Source of the DNA: Corallium rubrum
Lineage: Eukaryota > Cnidaria > Anthozoa > Scleralcyonacea > Coralliidae
Assembly: GCA_964035015.1 (NCBI GenBank)
Contig: CAXIUP010000007.1
Location: forward strand, 1,058,701-1,122,700
Direction: 5' to 3'
Length of the DNA stretch: 64,000 nt
Of the stretch, positions 32,881 through 47,438 are shown piece after piece. A program made the position numbers and the translations under genes. Below the pieces are notes generated by a model. The model saw only the letters and a list, made by a program, of their open reading frames with translations. It was not told the DNA's origin and made no database searches. The number at the start of each line of letters is the position of its first letter. The first letter of the stretch is position 1.

Positions 32881-33584
32881 CAAACCACTTGTTTTGTTTT
32901 TCTCCATTGGTTTAAATTCAGTTTTTGTCTCAAATTAGAATTAATTTTGTCCAAAATCACCTTACTTAGTTTTCCGGATTCGCTTTTTGCGGGGTTAATT
33001 AATCGGCATTTTGGATTGTTTTCGAAATTTTCTTTGTGGTCTTTTAAAGATATAAATGCTTCGCGTTTTTTCATTTTTTCAATTTTGTCGCCGATTCCTA
33101 AACTGTTCGAAATTTCTTTTAGTTCCGAATCAATTTCATCTATGGTGTCCTCGGATCCATGCTTATATGTTTTTGTGATGTTGTCATGTAGGAGCTTGTT
33201 GTATGTGTCGAGCGGGGTTTCGTAAATATTCCTAGTTTTGTCTGCAAAAATGAAAATGTTGGGAGATGAATTAATTTTCTTTAAATCGGTAGCCAAGCAT
33301 TTCTGAAACTGGTTCGTATATGGCCGAAATTGTATATTTTCGATGAGTTTTATAAGGTCGTCTTCGAAAGGTTTTATTTCCGGGATAGAAGGAGGTGTTT
33401 TGTTGGACGCAAGGCCGAAAGGGTTGTTTTGGTTTTCTCTCTGTTTGTTTTTAAGAAAGAAATTGGCTTTCCACCTCATACGTTTTATTACACTTTCCAC
33501 TTTTTCAATCAAATTCTTCAAATAAGCGTCCTGTGATGGTATTGGGATATTCTTTAGTGAATAGTCAAATCGAAATTGCCGCAT
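32865..33584 (-). pseudogene. Penelope-like element: N-terminal part
   Basis: The likely start is the Met at 33584 (MRQFRFDYSLKN); upstream codons are open but without ATG. The region is Lys/Asn-rich and helical, then reaches SLKDHKENFENNPKCRLINPAKS, the conserved LKDHKxxF..RLINP block before motif A in Penelope RTs. It ends in another frame before motif A. Confidence 0.82.
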
Positions 33585-33717
33585 TTTGAAGTTAAATAGA
33601 AATGAATAACGTAAACAAGAGTGCACAACCGATATACGGGTGCGAATATACGTGTGGGTTTTGGTCTACGAAACGCAAAGAGTGCTCGATAACATATAGT
33701 TAGAGCAAATATAGATT

Positions 33718-33812
33718 TTCGCTTACCTCAAAAGTCTGCTACAGGCTGTTTCATCTAAAAAAGAATCTTCAGGCAGATGACAATTTTCGAAAACAGGGGG
33801 TGCTTATATCCT
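33718..33812 (-). repeat. 5' terminal repeat of the Penelope-like element
   Basis: Near-identical to 31326-31420. It carries the same degenerate hammerhead motif, on the minus strand, at about 33732-33780. Confidence 0.85.
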
Positions 33813-33852
33813 AAAACAGGATATAAGCACCCCCTTTCGAAAACAGGGGGTG

Positions 33853-33854
<2 letters not shown>

Positions 33855-33917
<63 letters not shown>
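33855..33917. repeat. (TA)n microsatellite
   Basis: About 60 bp of TA between two Penelope-type copies. Confidence 0.95.
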
Positions 33918-33920
<3 letters not shown>

Positions 33921-33958
33921 TAAATGAGATATGTGTTGACACACAAGTAATAATTTAT

Positions 33959-34431
33959 AAGGAAAAAGACATTTGTCAAATAGAGGCAATTGAATGTAAC
34001 ACTCGTTTTAGTTGTGTGGTATTTATTGCACTAACGTTTTCGCTGTTTAGCTCTTCAGGTGCTATACTAAATTTACGAGTGTTAAACCTAATCTATATAC
34101 ATGAATTTACCTACGTCACTCCTGTTGCTACGTTACCTAATTGAATGAAATATTATATTACATAATTTGATATCATGAACTACGAATAAATTAACTGTCA
34201 CAATTAAGAGCAGGTTTCAATAGTGCGATAACACGTTTCTCATTACACTCTAGTTCTACTCTGCTCTGACCTACGCATTTTAAAATTGGCATGATCTTAA
34301 ACTTTCCGTTGTTGCATTGTGCTATATGTTTACTGACATTTAAATGTCTATATTGTTCATGTTTTATTTGTTCTCTATGTAATGTCACTCTGTGGCGTAA
34401 GTTGTTGGTCTGGCCGACATAGGAAAGTCAT
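33959..34431 (-). pseudogene. Second Penelope-type 3' fragment (GIY-YIG end)
   Basis: On the minus strand the frame reads YVGQTNNLRHRVTLHREQIK near 34425, then SKHIAQCNNGKFKIMPIL, ending LLKPALNCDS at the stop at 34191. This is the second half of a GIY-YIG nuclease from a different Penelope family than 31326-33812. The 3' region to 33959 has CTGAAGA..GCT..AGC..GAAAAC, a hammerhead-like order. It is inverted relative to 34432-34822. Confidence 0.7.
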
Positions 34432-35211
<780 letters not shown>

Positions 35212-35545
35212 AGGTGTGTTAATCAACACACCTTTCTGTCCAAAAAACAACACACCTTAAGGTGGGTTAAGGAACACACCTAAAGGTGTGTTAAAAAGAA
35301 CACAGGTTAAGGTGTGTTACAAAACACACCTTTTGGTGTGTTTTCGGCTTGTCCAAAAATCAACACACCTTAAGGTGTGTTTTGAGAAAAGGTGTGTTAT
35401 CTTACACACCTTGGTGTGTTATCTTACACACCTTAAGGTGTGTGAATACTAACACATCTTAAGGTGTGCATGAATACTAACACACCTTCATATGGGTTAG
35501 CTAACACACCTTTAGGTGTGTTAAACTAAAAATTCTAAAGGTGTG
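35212..35545. repeat. Cluster of AACACACC/GGTGTGTT palindromes
   Basis: About ten copies of GGTGTGTT and about ten of AACACACC alternate over 330 bp, often as the full palindrome AACACACCTTAAGGTGTGTT. Spacing is irregular and several copies have one-base changes (GGTGGGTT, ACACATCTT). It is not a coding or CRISPR arrangement. Confidence 0.85.
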
Positions 35546-35576
35546 TTCAGGCAGCATTGTACCGGTGCTCAGGAAA

Positions 35577-36164
35577 TAAACAAACAAACAAACAAACAAA
35601 CAAACAAACAAACAAACAAACAAACAAACAAACAAACAAACAAACAAACAAACAAACAAACAAACAAACAAACAAACAAACAAACAAACAAACAAACAAA
35701 CAAACAAACAAACAAACAAACAAACAAACAAACAAACAAACAAACAAACAAACAAACAAACAAACAAACAAACAAACAAACAAACAAACAAACAAACAAA
35801 CAAACAAACAAACAAACAAACAAACAAACAAACAAACAAACAAACAAACAAACAAACAAACAAACAAACAAACAAACAAACAAACAAACAAACAAACAAA
35901 CAAACAAACAAACAAACAAACAAACAAACAAACAAACAAACAAACAAACAAACAAACAAACAAAACAAACAAACAAACAAACAAACAAACAAACAAACAA
36001 ACAAACAAACAAACAAACAAACAAACAAACAAACAAACAAACAAACAAACAAACAAACAAACAAACAAACAAACAAACAAACAAACAAACAAACAAACAA
36101 ACAAACAAACAAACAAACAAACAAACAAACAAACAAACAAACAAACAAACAAACAAACAAACAA
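35577..36164. repeat. (AAAC)n microsatellite, about 588 bp
   Basis: Almost perfect tetranucleotide array. A single extra A at about 35964 changes register. Long open frames on both strands here (NKQT.. and CLFV.. repeats) are products of the repeat, not genes. Confidence 0.97.
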
Positions 36165-36436
36165 AGAGTAAGGATATGGAATATATTATTGTAATAAATC
36201 CTAATCTGGTACTTAGATGTAAGAATACATACGTCTTGCAAGGTAGGAATAAATACTTGAATAAAATAATTACTGGTAATATTAAAATAATTATAGTGAG
36301 GTAAGAATAAATACTTCCTGCAACGTAGGAATAAATGTTTGAATAAAATAATTAGGTAATATTAAAATATATAATTATATAGTATCTGCTGTAACAAACA
36401 GTATAGTCAAAAGTACTTCAGGCCAGCTTGCACACT

Positions 36437-36760
36437 CTATGCCATTCTGTTTCTAACTTCGGTCATGAAGGCGGCATACTTGGTTCCCTTATAACCATGG
36501 TCTGGGTATTCCAAGGCTACTTCTTGCAAGAAATGCAGGATTCCAACCATACATGTCGGGTACGACATGTCAAAAACAAGGTAACAGGATATAAGGTCGA
36601 CTAAAGCCTCCGTGAGGTTCAGATTAGGGCATTCTACAAATACCTGGTCTTCACCAGAAATGAATATCTGTTCGATTTTGTCCACATCAGCACCAACACA
36701 AGTAACTTTAAATTGCACTGTTGGATCACTAAACATCCTCTCCGAGCTTGTAGACGATGG
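36437..36760 (-). CDS. Last exon of an unrecognised host-like gene
   Basis: The acceptor TTTTCCTTTTAG| precedes 36760. 107 codons then end at TAG (36439-36437). The peptide runs PSSTSSERMFSDPTVQF, then VECPNLNLTEALVDLISCY, VFDMSYPTCMVGILHFLQ and MTEVRNRMA. The hydrophobic ALVDLISCYLVFDMSYP block resembles a C-terminal segment I recall from uncharacterised cnidarian and fish proteins, without an assigned function. It joins in phase 0 to the exon at 36938-37132. Confidence 0.7.
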   Translation of the reverse strand, partial: PSSTSSERMFSDPTVQFKVTCVGADVDKIEQIFISGEDQVFVECPNLNLTEALVDLISCYLVFDMSYPTCMVGILHFLQEVALEYPDHGYKGTKYAAFMTEVRNRMA

Positions 36761-36937
36761 CTAAAAGGAAAACACAATATAATATTTTTTTATGTTTATG
36801 TAGTTAAACAATAAGAAGCTATGATACTTAAAGTGCAACCAGATTATAATTATTCCCAGTATAATTACAGTGACAACCCAAATGGTCAATGTATAAACTA
36901 TTACTTTTCTCTCTAATTTAATGAAAACCAAACTTAC

Positions 36938-37132
36938 ATCTATGAATTTTATAAGGTTTGTTGGATTCTTTTTTCCAGTTCTTTTCTCGATTAGCTGTAC
37001 AGCTTCCACCACATCTTTGCTTTGCAATTCCTCCACATTTATTTCCAAAATGGCTTGGAAAGCTAAATTTAGTCTCGTTTCTGCGTCTTGTAGTATATCA
37101 ATTTGCAAGACCCTTGCAATTTCCATTCGAAC
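36938..37132 (-). CDS. Internal exon of the same unrecognised gene
   Basis: 65 codons between TCTATTTAG| and GAT|GTAAGT, phase 0 at both ends. The peptide (VRMEIARVLQIDILQDAETR and on, then KDVVEAVQLIEKRTGKK) is helical and charged. Same strand and phase as its neighbours. Confidence 0.7.
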
Positions 37133-37713
37133 CTAAATAGATACAAATAATCATATTAATAATAACGGTGGATAGCCAGCTAACTATTTATCTGTCCAAT
37201 ACTATAACATTACCCATGCAGCATAATTATAAGTACAGTACATGTAATAACATGACTTAAAGTGTCCTTGAAATGAAAATTTACCACAGTTTTTTATGAC
37301 TGTATTTGAAAGAACATTTGAAATAATGAAAAATGGCTTTTACATGACTTTCATATCTTATCCCATTCTTGAGTTATTACGCTTTATGTAATTTGAGCTG
37401 TGGTGTCATTAGTGTACAAGTATATTTCCATATGTTCGTATCAGCACAACAGTAATTATAAATTATAATTATTACATGTGCGGAATGTAACTGCCGTTAT
37501 ATTGGCGAAACATGTCGTCATATGACTCCACCAGGATTAAGGAACATTTTCTACCGACAAAAATTCACACATCGTTAAACTCTATCAAAACTCAATAATT
37601 ATTCTCCTTCACGTTTCAAAATACTTGACTTCGCTAACTATACCCTCCTGGCCTCCTGTTACACTCGATTTGCATTAAAGAATTTAGTTGTCTATTATTT
37701 TAAAAGTTTATAA
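37133..37713. other. Intron
   Basis: Part of the intron between exons 38075-38386 and 36938-37132. No feature other than AT-rich sequence. Confidence 0.55.
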
Positions 37714-38047
37714 CTTATTTAATAATATACATGAAAAAATTTCTCAATTCTGATTGGCTGAGAGGAGTGCAATTTTAGTGTAATTCAGTGCAGAAAAATG
37801 AAATACAGTGCAGAAAAATGAAATACAGTGCAAATTTTGAAATTTTTTTTAATTTGCACAAAAATCATTTTTTTACTAGAAAAAGAGCTCTTCCTGTTAA
37901 TTTTTTCCCCATGTATGTTATTTGAACAAAGCATTTTGATTAGAAGGATTCTCTTTGTGATAAATTTTTTCATGTATATTATTAATAAGTAATAGCATGG
38001 TTTCTCGTGCAATTTTGAAAAAACACGCACTCGTGAGTTTTTCAAAG
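37714..38047 (-). repeat. Palindrome-capped element inside an intron
   Basis: Read on the minus strand: a palindrome (38047-38014, TTTGAAAAA..TTTTTCAAA), the arm CTTATTAATAATATACATG (37989 down), the interior, the half-unit AAAATTGCACTCCTC, CCAATCAG (37757-37750), and the inverted arm to 37714. It ends about 30 bases from the exon at 38075. Confidence 0.6.
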
Positions 38048-38074
38048 ACCTCAATACAGTAATTATTAACTTAC

Positions 38075-38386
38075 AGGTTCTCTCTCCCCAAGATATGGAC
38101 ATTTTTTCGGGATTTCAGCAGATGACTTAGCAACAGTTTGGACAAAATTTCTTCGTTCACTAAATGTGTCATTCATCAGGCATTTAAATGTCTTGTCGGC
38201 CATTCCACCAGGTTTAGCTTGTTGTAACAGGTCAAGGTTTCGTTTTTGTGCTTCAGCATCATCACCTGTCAACTTCACCCGTTTGGCGGCATTGGATGTT
38301 GATGCACCATCCATAGGTTTCATATTCTTTTGGGAAGAACGTATTAAATTTCGAAAATACTGGCTAAATTGTTTCTGAACTGACAG
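38075..38386 (-). CDS. Upstream exon of the same unrecognised gene
   Basis: 104 codons between a long polypyrimidine acceptor (TTTTTTTTTCAG|) and CCT|GTAAGT, phase 0. It opens LSVQKQFSQYFRNLIRSSQK. A basic stretch (AAKRVKL) could be a nuclear localisation signal. Then KPGGMADKTFKCLMNDTFSE. The first exon must lie further right; none was identified before the LINE debris. Confidence 0.7.
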
Positions 38387-39049
38387 CTGAAAAAAAAAGA
38401 TTAGCTCTGTAACAGGCCTGCAAATAATTTTTTTACATAAAAGGACAAATGTCTGGCCAGGACAGAAAGTGGTCAGACATCTAGAAATTCTGGCCGGACA
38501 AACTAAAAACTAAATAAAAAACTAACACGCCAGTCAATATTTCAGCTATTGAACAAAAAAAATGCTTTGATATATTTAATATATGACAAATTTTTTACAT
38601 GCATTTATATATTTCTGTGTAGAATGCGATTCAAGAATTTCAATAGCAACACCATTTCACTTAATGGCCACCTCCGCCAAACGCTATACGTATTTCTCTC
38701 CAATGACTCCATAACTATATCTCTTAATCTTTATTTATTTAGGATCTATTTTGTTTTATGTGATGGTGGATATGCTAATAGGCAGTTCTTCAAAATGCAC
38801 TTTTCTAATTGTAATCCTTGCGATTTGCATTTCATTGGATATAACATGATGACAGAAGATCCAATGGTCTTTTTAATGGACTGTAAGGTATACATGCAGC
38901 ATACAAGGATGCATAAACATTCAAATACACTATAATTACTTATATATAGCTCAATTAATTTTTCTTGTTTCTGGTTAGCCAATTTGCGATATAAATGTTT
39001 TGCATTATTTATCAAAGTTTTACAAGAGATATAATCACCTTTAGGGAAA
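38387..39049. other. No gene recognised
   Basis: Expected to hold the 5' end of the host-like gene. GTCTGGCCAGGACAG and TCTGGCCGGACA near 38450-38500 look like remains of a repeat. The plus frame at 38549-38935 and the minus frame at 38746-39261 are not recognisable. Confidence 0.3.
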
Positions 39050-39590
39050 AACAAATTCACTGGAGTGGAATTCTGAGAAAATAACCCCTTACATGCTCTC
39101 AAAGAATGAGTGGAAAATGGAGGAAACGCAAAATCATTATCAGTGTAAGCTGTGTGGAAATTTATCTTTAGATATTGGCCGACATTGCATAATGGACTGT
39201 CCTGTGACGAATGAAGAAAGGAACGATTTTTGGGGAGTCCTAAATAATAATTTTGAAGCAAGAAATATTTGTGTTTTGTTTAATTTAAATGATGATATTT
39301 ATGACTGTCTATTATACGGATATTTTCCAGGTATATTGACTGATGATCAGACAAGGTGTGCTTTTATTCTGAGTGCTGCAAAGGTCATTTGGCAGGTGTA
39401 CGGGAAGGTGCACATGAGTCTGCTGTCTTGATTCAGAATTAACTGAGGAAATTGCACGTTTTTTTTTGTAAACATTAATGGGATATAAGATTTGTTTGGC
39501 TATTTTACTTTTTAATTTGATATAACATAATTTATTAATGTAATAGATCTCTTCAGTATTGGAGGCAATAAATGTTATCTATCTATCTAC
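39050..39590 (+). pseudogene. 3' end of a LINE (same family as 39690-45088)
   Basis: The plus-strand frame at 39093-39431 has a Cys/His knuckle, CKLCGN..GRHCIMDCP, followed by a short C-terminal tail. It aligns with the C-terminus of the next LINE (CHLCGIEP..KHFVMDCQ near 44600-44660). The 3' UTR ends TTCAGTATTGGAGGCAATAA and runs into ATCT repeats, like that LINE's 3' end. Confidence 0.7.
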
Positions 39591-39690
39591 CAATCTACTC
39601 ATCTACCCATCTATCCGCCCACCCATCCATCCGCCCATCCGCCCATCTGCTCACCCACCCATACACCCACCCACTCACCGACCTACCTTA
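39580..39690. repeat. ATCT/ATCC/ACCC tetranucleotide tract
   Basis: An imperfect tetranucleotide stretch between the tail of one LINE and the start of the next. Confidence 0.85.
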
Positions 39691-39792
39691 CTTTTGGTAG
39701 CAGTGCTTAAACGTGTTCGTAATCAACCAAGAAATGAAATTGTTGACGAACTTGTGCGACACGGAGATATAGATACCCTAACGAAGTTGAAG

Positions 39793-41349
<1,557 letters not shown>

Positions 41350-41356
41350 AACGAAC

Positions 41357-44300
41357 ATGAAACAAAATTTGTTGGGAAATAAAATGTTAGAATCTTACGC
41401 TTTACATGTTAGAACAATCAATGTTGGTGGACTAATGAACAATGTCCTGTATACTGAACATATACTAGAAAAAGTTGACATTCTTGTTGTTCAAGAGCAC
41501 TGGCTTTACCCAGAATCGTTGACGTTTTTAAATTCTATTCATCTAAATTATATAGGATGGGGAAGATCGTCTTCTGATTTAAATCTAAACTCTGTATGGA
41601 GGCGTGGTAAGGGTGGTGTTTGTTTTCTTTGGCGTCGTTGTTTCGATAAAGATATTGAACGTCTGGAAAATATTGGAAATGATCGTATAATAGCAATCAA
41701 AATTACGCTGACCGAGGGCTTGAACCTTTTTATTGTAGCAGTATATCTACTTTCTACTAACTCATCAATTGTTGAGTTTAGAAAACATATGGATGTTTTG
41801 GAGGATGTAATAAACCAAATGTATGATCATGGAACAGTCCTTTTAATGGGGGATTTCAATTGCCATATTGGAAACAATGGTGGCCCGAGAAGCTTAGCTG
41901 ATGTTAACACAAGAGGACGTGATTTAATCCATCTTGTAGATCGACAAAGCTTAGTTTCGATAAATTCCCAAAATTTTTGGACTGGACCAGTGGGCACATA
42001 TTTTGCGGAAGGCGAAACTATTCAATCAACTACTGATCACATTCTAATAAAGGCAGACTGCATGTATTTTGTTGAACAATGCCTTGTTTGCGATGATCAC
42101 AGTAATAATTTATCTTACCATTTACCAATTATTTGCCGTCTTAATATACCTATGGTTAATTTATTGAAACAATCAACGCATACCTCCCGAAAAGCTTTAG
42201 TAAATTGGAAATTTGCTAACAATACAGAATTGGTGCGACATTATCAAGAAAAGGTCAGCGATTCCTTGCCTCGTGTAAATATACATAGTATTAAAAGTGT
42301 AGAACAAATTGAAGTTATCATTGAACAGGTTTCTGAAAGTCTACTCTCTGCTGCTGAATTTGTTTTTCCTAAGAAAAGATCAAGACCGTATTTAAAGCCT
42401 TATTGGAAGAATGGTATGAAAGAACTACAAAAACGCTCAAGACTGCTGAGATATGACTGGGTAAAACATTGGAGGCCCCGAAATAAAGAAACTGTTTATT
42501 TTTCTCGTTACAAGAATGTAAAGCGTGAATTCCGTAAAGCCTTACGTAGAAAAGCTTTTGAGTACGAAACTGCTCAAAATCAACGTCTTGAAGAAATGTT
42601 TGAAAAAGATCGTGCAGCATTTTAGAAAATTATATCTAAGAAAAGGAAACCTCGAAGTGAAGCTAGATCAAAGCTTAAAATTGATGGCAAATTAATTACT
42701 GAAGATCAGGAGTTGTTATCGGCTTGGAAAGAACATTATCAAGGTCTTTATACTCCAAGTGACCTGAATATATTTGACGACACTTTTAAGAAATTTGTCG
42801 AGCGGCAGCTAGAGAACTATTCTAAAGAGAGCTTTCTCTTTGATGATGATGTCTTAGAAAAACCTTTCACAACTGATGAAGTGTCTCGAATATGTCTACA
42901 CTTATCTAATGGAAAAGTAGGTGGTTTGGACGGTGTAATGTATGAACATTTAAAGTATGCTGGACATGATTTTATCAATACCTTTACTGAAATTTTGAAT
43001 GTAATAAGATTAATTGAAGATGTTCCTAAGTCAATGACAATCGGACTTTTTTTTTCACTTTATAAAGGCAAAAAGAAAAGCAGATTACTGAAAGAAAATT
43101 ATCGTGGAATAACTTTACTGAACGTCTTTGGCAAGGTTTTGGAGCATGTAATATTGGAACGACTGATGCCAAAGTTTGTTGAATTGGGAATTCCTAATAA
43201 CTTGCAATACGCGTATCAAAAGAACAAAAGTTGTTCTCACGCCAGTTTTGTTTTACAAGAAGCAATCTATGAGAGCGTCGAGGGTAGCGAAAAGGCTTTT
43301 GATAACGTTTGGTTTGACGGACTTTTCTATAAGTTGTTCAACCTTGGTATTCGTGGAAAATCGTGGAGATTACTACGAAAATGGTACAGCAAGCTTGTTT
43401 GTCGTGTCATGGTAAATGGTCTGATTTCAGATACTTTTCCGGTACTACAGGGAATTCGACAAGGTGGTGTATTATCACCATGGTTATTCCTGTGTTTTTA
43501 CAACGACATATCCGATGTTTTGGCACGTACCAATGCTGGTTTGAAATTAAAATCAATGTACGGTGGAAATGTAATTGTCGCCGATGATGTTGCCATGCTG
43601 TCTCCAAAAGTTACTGGTCTCCAACAAATGATAGATACAATGGAAAATTATAGTAAAACTTGGAGATTTAAATTTAATATTAAAAAAACAGCTGCTGTGG
43701 TGTTTGGCGAGTCAACACGAGTTCGTAATGCTCATAAAGATTCAAGGCAGTGGTTCTTTTATGGAAATCAAATAAATGAAAACTATTCAGCTGAACATGT
43801 TGGAGCTATTCTTTCTGGGAATCTGACGTGTAGTTCACAGGCTTCAGAAGCTGCAAGCAAAGGTAAAGAAGTTATTTCAAGTTTCTTAACCGCTGGCATT
43901 CCGATTGGTAATATAAATCAATTTGTGGTAAATTCATATGGACTTCTATTGGATTACCTAACATGCTGTACGGAGCAGAGTTATGCTGTCACCTTACAAA
44001 CTCTGACTTTGCTACCCTGGAGCGCGTAAATAGACTAGCCGCAAAACGAATTCAAGGCCTCGCCATTGATACAATGTCTGAAGTTGCTTTAGGTAATTTA
44101 GGACTGTGAACTATTCGGGGTCATATTGACAAGAGAAAGTTACTTTTCCTACAACGATTAATAGAAAGTCATTCCTCGTCAGTCGAAAAAGAGCTGTTTG
44201 TTAACAGACTTGTTCAATTTATTTGTGATTGTAAGAACAAAATGTTTGGTTTTATTCCGGATGTAATGGGAATCCTGGAGCACTAGAACCTTTCTTATTA

Positions 44301-44883
44301 TATCGAAACGTATATTGCGGACAGTATATTTCCTAGTAAACAATCATGGAAAAGAATAGTTAGTGAAGCCGTTGCAAGCTCGGAGCAAGTAATTTGGCGT
44401 GAGAATGTTTTTGAAAGAGATAGTATAGATGCATATAAAAGTGTACACACAGAATTGAAACCACTTGAGTTATGAAAGATGACTTGGCGAAAACCAATGT
44501 ATATGAAACCAGTTGCTATTCTGGTTAACATTCTTGGTGGTAATATCCCTTTGGAGCTCGTTCAAGCAACAAGCGAAACATCTTCAGGTCTTTGTTGTCA
44601 TCTTTGTGGCATAGAACCAATAATGGGAGTGGTAAAACATTTTGTAATGGACTGCCAGTGTACCAGTGCTGAAAGAAACAATTTCTGAGATGATGTGCAC
44701 GATAAATTACCGGTGGAAATCTGTGCGCAGGTCTTTAATCAGGATGATAACAGTATATACGAAAACATAATTTCTGGGTATGTACCATTTAGTTATGACA
44801 ATAGCATTAGAGATAAATTTGCAATCATTGCCGCCCTCTTCATAGTACATATATGCAGAAAGGTCGCCAACCTGATTATTTAA
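41357..44883 (+). pseudogene. LINE ORF2: APE endonuclease, RT, zinc knuckle
   Basis: The endonuclease shows VVQEHW, LMGDFNCH, STTDHIL and SYHLPI. RT shows LSNGKVGGLDG, LQGIRQGGVLSP and VADDVAML (Val for the usual Tyr before ADD). Motif A is shortened: GSEKAFDNVWFDG lacks about ten residues before KAFD. A terminal knuckle is CHLCGIEP..H..MDC. The frame is broken by TAG at 42623-42625 (probably Trp), by a frameshift near 43945, and by stops at 44107, 44284, 44473 and 44686. The last stop is at 44881-44883. Dead copy. Confidence 0.88.
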
Positions 44884-45085
44884 TAGCAATTAGTAATTAT
44901 TGATAAATAACTCTTTGATATGTTAGTACTTCTTTAAATATAATATGATAATTATCGTTATGACGTTATTTTATTTTATTTTTAGATTTACTAAATTAAT
45001 GTCATTATATTATGATATGTATTTATTTATATATACCTCATGTCTTTGTAAGCAGAGGGAATCTTCAGAATTGGAGGATTAATAA

Positions 45086-45357
<272 letters not shown>

Positions 45358-47100
45358 GTAGCAAACCTTGCCCCTGGCTAAACTCAAAGATTAAGAAGCA
45401 AATGTTTGACAGAGATAGGCTCAAAAAACAAGCAATGTCGACTGATAATCCTGAAACATTGCTCACTTATAGACGACAACGTAATTTGCTAACAAATGAA
45501 ATTAAGAAGATTAAAAAGCAGTATTTTCAGGATGAAATAGATAAAAATCGCGGTAACTCAAAGGAGACGTGGAAAATCCTAAAAAACGCGATGGGAAAAA
45601 AACTTAAAAACACTGAAATTAATAAAATATCAACCGGTCATGATTTAACTAAATCATGTGATGTAGCAAATTGTCTTAATTCGTATTTCGTTGAAATGGG
45701 CCCAAAGTTGGCATTGGAAGTTCCCATTGAAATAGATGGGAAGAAACCAGAAGATTATATGTCAAAAACTGATACTAAATTTGAGTTTAAAAGAATTGAT
45801 TGTCATAAAGTAATGAGATTGATTAAAAAATTGAATTTGCGTAAGGCTTCTGGCCATGACAAAATTTCAAACGAGCTGTTGAAAATAGCTGGTCCTTATA
45901 TTTATGAATCTCTTACTGATTTATTTAATCTCTCAATTGAATCAAAGTGTTTTCCAAATGATTGGAAAATCGCAAAAGTATTTCCATTGCATAACTCCGG
46001 TGAAAAAGATGATGTAAATAATTACAGGCCAATTTCAGTTTTGTCCACTATTGCTCGTTTATTTGAACGATTATTGTATGATCAATTCTACAGTTACTTA
46101 ATTGAATATGTTCTCATTAACGCCAGGCAATCAGGCTTTCGTTCACTCCATTCAACCTTGACTGCACTACTTGATACGACAAATCAGTGGTGTTTTAATA
46201 TTGATAAGGGAATGGTAAATGGTGTCATGTTCTTAGATTTAAAAAAAGCATTTGACATTATCGACCATGAAATTTTATTAATGATATTGGCATGCTATGG
46301 TTCCTATTTGTCTAATAGACATAAGGTATGTCAGGTAAATGGAGTTTACTCCAAGAAAGGCTGTATCACCTGTGGAGTCCCACAAGGCTCCATTCTTGGT
46401 CCAGTCTTGTTCTTGTTATACATAAATGACTTACCAAGATGTTTAGATTATCGCATAAGCAGACTATTTGCTGATGATACAAATATGACCTTTACTGGCT
46501 GCAATGCTGAATCAATTCAAAAGGAAATGACCAGTGACTTAAATAAGATATTTCAATGGCTTTGTGCTAATAGGTTGACATTGAATGTCCTTAAAACAGA
46601 GTTTATGTTAATTGGATCACGACAAAAATTAGCAGCTCTTGGAGGTTCTATAGTATTGTCAGCCAATGGTGTTTCATTGAATAAAGTTCGGTCGGTGAAA
46701 TGTTTGGGAGTTGATATTGACGACAATATAACCTGGGAAACACACATCCAAGCCATTCGATTAAAGGTATCCCGTAATCTTGCAGCCCTTAGAAGAATAA
46801 GAAGTCTTAAACCAAAAAAGTCTTGTGTCTTTATATAGAGCTAACATTGAACCATATTTTATTTATTGTTCACTTTTTGGGATAGCATTACTGACACGTT
46901 AGAAAAGCAATTACAAGTTCTTCAAAATAGAGCGGCTCGCATAATTACGGGAGCTCCTTTATCAAAATCATCTTCGTTGATTTTGTCTGAATTAGGTTGG
47001 ACGAATATTAAGGAAATAAGAGAAAAACAAAAAGCTATTATGATGTACAAGATTGTACATGGTCTAGCACCAGCGTATTTATCAGATATGTTTACATTTA
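45358..47100 (+). pseudogene. CR1/L2-like LINE fragment: linker, RT, C-terminus
   Basis: Starts inside the linker (PCPWLNSKIKKQMFDRDRLK). RT blocks: GHDKISNELLK, NYRPISVLSTIARLFERLL, VMFLDLKKAFDIIDHEI, GVPQGSILGPVLF and the catalytic LFADDTNMTF. Frames shift near 46825-46875; the C-terminal part continues with LQVLQNRAARIITGAPLS to APAYLSDMFTF, where it meets a CAGC repeat. Endonuclease absent. Similar to the copy at 56770-59610. Confidence 0.85.

Positions 47101-47437
<337 letters not shown>

Positions 47438-47438
<1 letters not shown>

Larger units (their letters stand above)
31326..33812 (-). mobile_element. Penelope-like element with terminal direct repeats
   Basis: Direct repeats of 95 bp (31326-31420 and 33718-33812) flank one coding unit with Penelope RT and GIY-YIG endonuclease, all on the minus strand. 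A (TA)n tract follows the 3' end at 31266-31326. At 33813-33860 a piece of the repeat (GGGGGTGCTTATAT) is repeated in both orientations, then TA again. Coding is interrupted twice, so the copy is inactive. Confidence 0.85.

Noticed and set aside
35212-35545. CRISPR array
   Set aside because: The repeats are irregularly spaced, occur in both orientations, have no unique spacers of uniform length, and the DNA is eukaryotic.
35543-36304. Long open frames on both strands over the (AAAC)n tract
   Set aside because: They are the tetranucleotide translated in several frames; no non-repeat coding sequence supports them.
38746-39261. 171-codon minus-strand ORF
   Set aside because: It overlaps the plus-strand LINE 3' end, which has recognisable motifs; the minus frame has none.
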